A stretch of 35,696 bases of DNA from a bacterium (GTDB taxonomy: Bacteria; Patescibacteriota; Minisyncoccia; Minisyncoccales; CG1-02-41-26), in the NCBI GenBank assembly GCA_021158045.1, contig JAGGVK010000053.1, forward strand, positions 1-35,696, written 5' to 3'. The notes beneath the pieces are model-generated. The model searched no databases. It was not told the DNA's origin and was given only the letters and a program-made list of their open reading frames with translations. Shown piece after piece: positions 30,709 through 35,696 of this stretch (position 1 is the stretch's first letter; every line of letters starts with the position of its first letter). Position numbers and translations under genes: made by a program.

Positions 30709-30736
30709 GAAGAAGCTCTCAGCTTCTTTATTTTTT
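30709..30736 (+). terminator. Rho-independent terminator before alaS
   Basis: AAGAAGCT (30710-30717) and AGCTTCTT (30721-30728) form a perfect 8-bp stem with a 3-nt loop, followed by TATTTTTT. It ends the tpiA-ykuK transcript, or could attenuate alaS if transcription reads through. TATACT at 30749-30754 just after it may be the alaS -10 box. Confidence 0.75.
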
Positions 30737-30769
30737 ACGAAAATAAATTATACTGAATATGAAGCAAAA

Positions 30770-32659
30770 ATGACATCCAAAGAATTACGAAAAAGATTCC
30801 TAAATTTCTTTAAACAAAGAGGGCATAAGATTATTCCTTCAAGCTCTTTAATTCCTTTGTCTTCGACAGTTCTTTTCACATCTGCGGGTATGCAGCAGCT
30901 TTTGCCTTATTTATCAGGAGAAAAAGATGTGGTAAAAGATTTTGGCACACGGCATTTAGCTTCTTATCAAAAATGTCTTCGCACGGGTGATATTGAACTT
31001 ATAGGTGATGATACACACAATACTTTTTTCGAGATGCTGGGAAATTGGTCGATTGGGCAGGATGAAAAAGGAGAATATTTTAAAGAGAAAGCTATTAATT
31101 ATGCTTTGAATTTTTTCTGTGATGTTTTAGGGTTAAAAAGAGAGCGCTTATGGGTAACTGTTTTTAGCGGAGCAAAAAATATTCCCCCAGACAAGGAGTC
31201 TTTTGAAATATGGAAGAAATATGGGATACTCCCTTCTCATATTAGAAGTTTTGGTATGACGGATAATTTTTGGGGACCGGTTACAAAAGAAGGCCCTTGC
31301 GGCCCATGCACGGAGATTCATTATGATAGGGGGGAAGAATATGGTTGCGGTTATCCTGACTGTGGGCCTAATTGTCCTCGATGCCAGAGATTTGTAGAGC
31401 TGTGGAATTTGGTTTTTATGGAATATAATAAAAAGTTGAAAACCAAGAATTCTTACAATAGAACCATAGCGTTAAAACAGGCCTCTGAAAGTTTCCAATA
31501 CGAAAAACTGCCTCAAAAAAATGTTGATACTGGCATAGGCTTTGAAAGGCTGGCAGCCGTTTTAGAAGGGAAGCCTTCGGTTTATGAAACAGACATTTTT
31601 TGGCCGATTATTCAAGAGATAGAAAAGAAGTCTCCTGTAAATTATTTACAGCAAAAGAGAGTGTTTAGAATTTTAGCCGACCATTTGAGAGCTATAGTTT
31701 TTTTGGTTTCAGAAGGTGTTGTGCCAAGCAATTTAGATAGAGGGTATGTTTTAAGAAGAATTTTGCGCCGTATGATTAGATATTCTACTTTGCTCTTGCT
31801 TAAGGGAGTTTGGTATGCGGATTGTTTGAAGAGAATAGGAGAATATTACGAGGGAATCTATCCTAGCCTTCTCCAAAATGAAGAGAGGGTTATTACGGTT
31901 ATTGAAAATGAGAGAGAACAATTTGAAAGAACATTGCAAAAGGGGATGAAGCAGTTTAAGAAATTGATAGAATTTAAGCTCAAAAATGGAAAGCCAAAAA
32001 TTATTAGGGGAGAAGAAGCCTTCGAACTTTATGAGACTTATGGTTTTCCTCTTGAGCTGACTGTGCAATTAGCCCAAGAGAAAAATTTTTCGGTGGAGAG
32101 AGAAAACTTTTGGAAAACTTTTAAGGAACACCAGGAAATCTCTCGCCGGGGGGCGGAGAAGAAATTTGGAGGGCATGGAATAGAGAAAATACAAAGCAAA
32201 GAGGAAAAGATAAAAATTACAAAACTTCACACAGCCACCCATCTATTGCAAGCTGCTTTGAGAAAAGTTTTGGGTTCTCAAGTTAAACAGCAAGGTTCTG
32301 ATATTAATGAAGAGAGATTGCGGTTTGATTTCTCTTTTAATAGAAAGCTGACCGGCAAAGAACTTAAAGAGGTTGAGAATTTAGTAAATGAAAAAATAAA
32401 AGAGAACTTAGCGGTTAAATTTGATAAATTGCCGTTAGAAGAAGCTTTGAGATCTGGAGCTTTGGCTTTTTTTCGAGAAAAATACCCTTCAGTTGTTAAG
32501 GTTTATACTATTTTTAACCCAGAAACAAAAGAAGTTTTTTCTAAGGAGATATGCGCTGGTCCCCATGTGCGCACAACATCTCAATTAGGGCATTTTAAGA
32601 TTTTAAAAGAACAATCTTCAGAAAGGGGAGTAAGGAGAATTCGGGCTACTTTAGAGTAG
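30770..32659 (+). CDS. alaS: Alanyl-tRNA synthetase lacking the C-Ala domain
   Basis: Class II synthetase charging tRNA-Ala; 629 residues against about 875 in E. coli. The catalytic domain starts at once (SKELRKRFLNFFKQRGHKII; ASYQKCLRTGDIELIG; FFEMLGNWSIG). A cysteine-rich loop (CGYPDCGPNCPRCQRF) lies in the aminoacylation domain. The editing domain keeps its zinc ligands: H487 and H491 in HTATH, C595 and H599 in CAGPH. The protein ends right after it (RRIRATLE), so the C-Ala dimerisation and tRNA-bridging domain is missing. Start 30770 (MTSKEL) is chosen over 30707, which lies before the terminator hairpin. Confidence 0.93.
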   Translation: MTSKELRKRFLNFFKQRGHKIIPSSSLIPLSSTVLFTSAGMQQLLPYLSGEKDVVKDFGTRHLASYQKCLRTGDIELIGDDTHNTFFEMLGNWSIGQDEKGEYFKEKAINYALNFFCDVLGLKRERLWVTVFSGAKNIPPDKESFEIWKKYGILPSHIRSFGMTDNFWGPVTKEGPCGPCTEIHYDRGEEYGCGYPDCGPNCPRCQRFVELWNLVFMEYNKKLKTKNSYNRTIALKQASESFQYEKLPQKNVDTGIGFERLAAVLEGKPSVYETDIFWPIIQEIEKKSPVNYLQQKRVFRILADHLRAIVFLVSEGVVPSNLDRGYVLRRILRRMIRYSTLLLLKGVWYADCLKRIGEYYEGIYPSLLQNEERVITVIENEREQFERTLQKGMKQFKKLIEFKLKNGKPKIIRGEEAFELYETYGFPLELTVQLAQEKNFSVERENFWKTFKEHQEISRRGAEKKFGGHGIEKIQSKEEKIKITKLHTATHLLQAALRKVLGSQVKQQGSDINEERLRFDFSFNRKLTGKELKEVENLVNEKIKENLAVKFDKLPLEEALRSGALAFFREKYPSVVKVYTIFNPETKEVFSKEICAGPHVRTTSQLGHFKILKEQSSERGVRRIRATLE

Positions 32660-32684
32660 TTATATTTTATGTTAAAATAAACAT

Positions 32685-33890
32685 ATGAGTTCTATTTTTT
32701 CTAAAATCTTTTCTAAAAAACAACCTTCTCAAAACATTTTCTCAAAGAAAAATAAGTTTCTTCTTATCAATATAGGCGCCAATCAAATAGAAGGTTTAAT
32801 TTTTAATTCATCTAAGAAGTTTCTTCAAATTATTGATTATAAAATAGAGCCTATAGAATGCTTTGGGGTGTTTGAGTCGCGTGATTTTAACTCAGATGTA
32901 ATTAGAAAAGCATTCTCTGCCCTTTTTGATAACCTAAAAATAAAAAAGGGTGAGTTCTCAAAGGTGCTTGTAGGGTTGCCCCCGGAAATTTTGAAAGCAA
33001 GAATAAGTTATGTAGATTTGCACAGAACAAGAGATAGTATTATAGATGTGAAAGAATCAGAAGATATTTTGCAGTTTGTTTACCAAGAATCAGATAAATT
33101 ATACCACCGCCAAATTTTGGAAAAATACAAAATACTGCCGGAAGATTTTCTTTTTCTGAGGAGGAAAATTTTGGGTATTAAAATTAACGGTTACAAAGTG
33201 CCCGCTATTTTGGGATATAAGGGAAAATTGCTTGAGTTTAGAGTGCTTAGCTTGTTTGGTTTTACTGAACAGGTTAAAAGATATCAGGGATTTCTCAAAG
33301 AATTTGGTTTTCAGGATATTGAGTTCTTTCATGAATCTGAAGGAATTGTTGCTGAACTGAAAAGGGGGCAAAAATTTTTTGGAGTTTTAATTGATATTAA
33401 TTCTTCCAGCACTCAGATTTTTTGGATTAAAAATAGTGCTTTATACTGGATAGGAGATTTTAAGATAGGAGATTCTCTTTTCCAAGAAGCGCTCTCTAAA
33501 CATTTCGGTATGGATAAATCCTTAATAAGTGAATTGGAAGGTAAGTTTCTGGAAGGAAAGGTTAGCAGAGGTTTACAGGAAGAACTCCGAGAACTTTTTG
33601 CTCCCTTGTTTTTCAAATGGGTTACTGGGCTAAAACAAGAACTTGCCTCATTGGAAAAATTGGGTTTTGTGCCTCCTCAAATATTTTTCTTCTGGGGAAA
33701 GAGTGTTGTGCCCATACTTTTCCAATACCTTAAAAAGGATATCGATTGGGGAGGATTGATGTTTTCTAAAAATATGAAGATTTCATTCATATTGCCGCGC
33801 AATTTGCAAGTTAAAGGTCCTACTGCTTGGTTAAAGAATCCAGGCTTTACAAGGACAATATTATTGGCTCGAGCTTCTATTTATGATTAA
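32685..33890 (+). CDS. PilM/FtsA-like actin-fold protein
   Basis: Four hundred one residues with a degenerate actin-like ATPase layout: LLINIGANQIEGLIF near residue 26 (phosphate-1-like), GVLIDINSSSTQIFWIKNSA near residue 226 (phosphate-2-like, with the DIxxxxT pattern), and FFWGKSVVPILFQYL near residue 333 (adenosine-like, with GG lost). The serine-rich basic start has no membrane helix. The following gene overlaps by 8 nt and encodes a membrane-anchored protein, an arrangement like pilM with pilN/pilO, where PilM is the cytoplasmic partner of a bitopic protein. The function is inferred from fold and neighbour only. Confidence 0.55.
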   Translation: MSSIFSKIFSKKQPSQNIFSKKNKFLLINIGANQIEGLIFNSSKKFLQIIDYKIEPIECFGVFESRDFNSDVIRKAFSALFDNLKIKKGEFSKVLVGLPPEILKARISYVDLHRTRDSIIDVKESEDILQFVYQESDKLYHRQILEKYKILPEDFLFLRRKILGIKINGYKVPAILGYKGKLLEFRVLSLFGFTEQVKRYQGFLKEFGFQDIEFFHESEGIVAELKRGQKFFGVLIDINSSSTQIFWIKNSALYWIGDFKIGDSLFQEALSKHFGMDKSLISELEGKFLEGKVSRGLQEELRELFAPLFFKWVTGLKQELASLEKLGFVPPQIFFFWGKSVVPILFQYLKKDIDWGGLMFSKNMKISFILPRNLQVKGPTAWLKNPGFTRTILLARASIYD

Positions 33891-35157
33891 AAAGTTTTTT
33901 GACATTATCCCTCCTGCAAAAATAAAAGAAAGGCCCGCTAAAACAGTTTCTGGAGCCTATCCTGCTTCAAAAAAGAAGCCTTCCTTGAGAAAAAAGAGGT
34001 CTCTTTCAAAGATATTAACATTGGCAATAGCATTGTTGCTGTTTTTTACTGGCCTTGTTTTGTTCTTGAGCTTTAACTCTAAAGCTACTATAGTTTTGAT
34101 GCCATACGAAAATCCTATTGAAGCTGAAAAGATGGTTTCTGCTTCTTCTGAAACTGGTTCATTTAGCCTTGAAAAAGGAATTGTGGAGGCAAAAATTCTA
34201 AAAGTGGAGGAAACTGACATAGACAGATTTTCTTCAACTGGGGAGAAAACAAAAAAAGGAAAGGCGCATGGCGTTTTGCGCATTTATAATAAAGTAACAC
34301 CCTCAAGGAGTATTGTTTTTAGAGCAAACACTCGTTTTTTATCTTCAGAAAATTCAAGAATGTTCATTTGTCCACAAAAAATATATATTCCCGGAAGCTA
34401 TATAAAAGACAAGAAGGTTATGCCAGGAACTGTAGATGTTGAAGTAGAAGCTGTTGAGCCAGGAGAAAGTTACAATATAGCTCCTTCAAAATTTTCTATT
34501 CCTGGGCTTGCGGGCACTTCACTTTATTATAGCGTGTATGCGGAATCAAAATCGCCTTTTTCTGGAGGGTTTACGAAGAAAGTCAAAGTTGTAAGTGAAA
34601 AAGATATTTCTGGAGCCAAAGATATTTTGCAAAAAAGGCTCTTCACAAAAGCTAAGGAGGATTTGGAAAAAAAGGCACCTGATAATTTTAGTTTATCAGA
34701 AGAGTCTATTTTAGAGAGTTCGCCTCAGATATCTTGCCAACAGAAAATTGGAGATGTAAGTGATAGTTTTTTTTGCCAGGGAAGCACAACGATTCAAGCT
34801 ATGGCTTTTAATTCATTCCAGTTAAATGAACTTGCGAAGAATTTTATCCTTTCTAAAGCTTCTCCTGATAAAAAAATTAATGAAAAAAGTATCTCTTTCC
34901 ATTACGATGTGCATCATATGGATATCCAACATAAAAAAGCAGAGCTTCTTCTGAAAGTTTCCGCAAAAACCTACAAAGAGATTGATAGAGAATCATTTTT
35001 TTCAAAGATTAAAGGCAAATCAATTGGAGATGTTAAGAAAATTATCTTTGAAAACTATCCTTGGATTAAAAGTTCAAAAATAAAAGTGTTTCCGTTTTGG
35101 TCACATATTATCCCTAAGGACAAAAATAGAATTTATGTCCAAATTGTTTTAGAATAG
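33883..35157 (+). CDS. Membrane-anchored protein with large extracytoplasmic domain
   Basis: Four hundred twenty-four residues. A basic cytoplasmic part (residues 1-43) precedes one membrane helix (about 45-66, ILTLAIALLLFFTGLVLFLS) and a long outer part. The outer part has a beta-rich region with the pattern AHGVLRIYNKVTPSRSIVF, then VEAVEPGESYNIAPSKFSIP and GLAGTSLYYSVYAES, which resembles the domain often annotated baseplate J-like in CPR genomes. A helical and KH-like segment follows (IGDVKKIIFENYPWIKSSKI). No signal cleavage site is evident. Its start overlaps the actin-fold gene, implying a joint function, perhaps in a surface or envelope machine. Role unknown. Confidence 0.55.
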   Translation: MIKKFFDIIPPAKIKERPAKTVSGAYPASKKKPSLRKKRSLSKILTLAIALLLFFTGLVLFLSFNSKATIVLMPYENPIEAEKMVSASSETGSFSLEKGIVEAKILKVEETDIDRFSSTGEKTKKGKAHGVLRIYNKVTPSRSIVFRANTRFLSSENSRMFICPQKIYIPGSYIKDKKVMPGTVDVEVEAVEPGESYNIAPSKFSIPGLAGTSLYYSVYAESKSPFSGGFTKKVKVVSEKDISGAKDILQKRLFTKAKEDLEKKAPDNFSLSEESILESSPQISCQQKIGDVSDSFFCQGSTTIQAMAFNSFQLNELAKNFILSKASPDKKINEKSISFHYDVHHMDIQHKKAELLLKVSAKTYKEIDRESFFSKIKGKSIGDVKKIIFENYPWIKSSKIKVFPFWSHIIPKDKNRIYVQIVLE

Positions 35158-35199
35158 CGAGAAGTATATAGAAATTAGCTGCTATTTTGAATATCCCTA

Positions 35200-35391
35200 A
35201 TTGTTATTCTGAGCCGTTAGGCGAAGAACCCCAGTTAAATCTCAAATCTCAAATCTCAAATCTCAAAATCACCCTGAAGCAGAACAAGTTCGCTACAGGG
35301 CAGGCAATTCGAAATTCAAAATTACATAGAAAGTTCTAAATCCGAAATCCCAAACAAAACTAAATGAGAAATCAAAAATCAAAAATCTAAA
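35200..35391 (+). repeat. AT-rich repeats after the last gene
   Basis: No gene. It opens with TTATTCTGAGCCGTTAGGCG...CCCCAG (about 35203-35233), then tandem AAATCTC heptamers (35237-35268), then short AAATTCAAAATT-type stretches. The opening block recurs at 35645-35675 and, inverted, near 27793-27825. Confidence 0.75.
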
Positions 35392-35422
35392 GGGCGTTGC
35401 TTAGCTAAGCTAAGCAACGCCC
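35392..35422 (+). repeat. Perfect 14-bp hairpin with TAA loop
   Basis: GGGCGTTGCTTAGC pairs with GCTAAGCAACGCCC across TAA. It resembles the hairpin at 8305-8321 (GCTTGGC-TAA-GCCAAGC); both lie between AAATCTC-type tandem repeats and a copy of the GATTGCTTCGTCAGTCGC repeat, so it is a module of the same composite repeat. No T-run follows, so it is not a standard terminator. Confidence 0.75.
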
Positions 35423-35696
35423 AAAGTAGCGCTCCACTCAGGATGACAGAGGAAAAGGGATTGCTTCGTCAGTCGCTTCGCTCCTTCCTCGCAATGACAA
35501 GAGGGAGAATCGCTTCGCTCCTTCCTCGCAATGACAGGGAGGGAGAGAACTGCAATAACCTCCTTTTTGTCATTGCGAGGAGCTCCGCCGAAGGCGGGAC
35601 GACGCGGCAATCTCATAGCTTCGTCATGGAACGACCACCAATTGTCATTCTGAGCCGTTAGGCGAAGAACCCCAGTTAAATCTCAAATCTCAAATC
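35423..35696 (-). repeat. Dispersed repeat cluster at the window end
   Basis: A full copy of the GATTGCTTCGTCAGTCGCTT...CGCAATGACA repeat (about 35459-35500), a partial copy (35509-35537), then a block of about 130 bp (35565-35696) that is the inverted counterpart of about 27775-27905, including GCCGAAGGCGGGACGACGCG and the final AAATCTC heptamers. Open frames here are chance. Confidence 0.8.

Noticed and set aside
35443-35661. Plus and minus frames of about 70 codons at the window end
   Set aside because: They lie wholly in palindromic dispersed repeats and translate to low-complexity sequence with no family match.

Overview
The window reads as a chromosomal segment of a Candidate Phyla Radiation (Patescibacteria) bacterium, most likely Parcubacteria-like. 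The grounds are: AT-rich DNA; small, pared-down versions of universal proteins (FtsZ without a C-terminal tail, AlaRS without its C-Ala domain); no rpmD (uL30) between rpsE and rplO; few Shine-Dalgarno sequences; and many short palindromic repeats between genes. TGA is a normal stop (ftsZ, rplC, rplP, rpsE), so this is code 11 and not the UGA=Gly code of Gracilibacteria. The lineage is an inference from gene content; no 16S is present.

Layout. 1-6.0 kb: a repeat-element fragment, rpsU, ybeY, ftsA, ftsZ, RNase P RNA, lepA, a possible tiny membrane protein on the minus strand, and an ftsB/divIC-like gene: a division-plus-translation cluster. 6.0-7.6 kb: tRNA-Gly(CCC), tRNA-Thr(CGT), a strong promoter followed by a rod-like 6S-type RNA candidate, rpmB on the minus strand and an M50 protease. 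7.7-27.5 kb: the str-S10-spc run rpsL, rpsG, fusA, a Phd-like orphan, tuf, rpsJ, rplC, rplD, rplW, rplB, rpsS, rplV, rpsC, rplP, rpmC, rpsQ, rplN, rplX, rplE, rpsN, rpsH, rplF, rplR, rpsE, rplO, secY, adk, map. It stops at map, without infA/rpmJ/rpsM/rpsK/rpsD/rpoA/rplQ. 27.5-35.7 kb: a repeat cluster, galT, tpiA, a YkuK-family gene, alaS, a PilM/FtsA-like actin-fold gene overlapping a membrane-anchored protein gene, then another repeat cluster.

The most unusual signal is a family of roughly 110-210 bp palindrome-rich elements lodged at the edges of essential translation genes (fusA 5' end, fusA 3' end, rplN 5' end; a related fragment precedes rpsU). In each complete case the intact gene is kept, a partial copy of its end lies on the other side of the element, and a 10-13 nt inverted copy of host sequence sits at one element boundary, so that the element is closed by a stem made of host-gene sequence. 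The boundaries share the pattern X'-(4-7 nt)-GGGGT...GCGAC-X, where X is host sequence and X' its complement. The duplicated fusA 3' end is identical for 41 nt and then almost wholly synonymously recoded. An inverted 21-nt copy of the galT end and a shared rpsQ/rpsE tail may reflect related processes.

Functionally the window is dominated by ribosome building and translation (ribosomal proteins, EF-G, EF-Tu, EF4, YbeY, RNase P, AlaRS), with cell division (FtsA, FtsZ, FtsB-like), protein export and maturation (SecY, Map, M50 protease) and two carbohydrate enzymes (GalT, TpiA).
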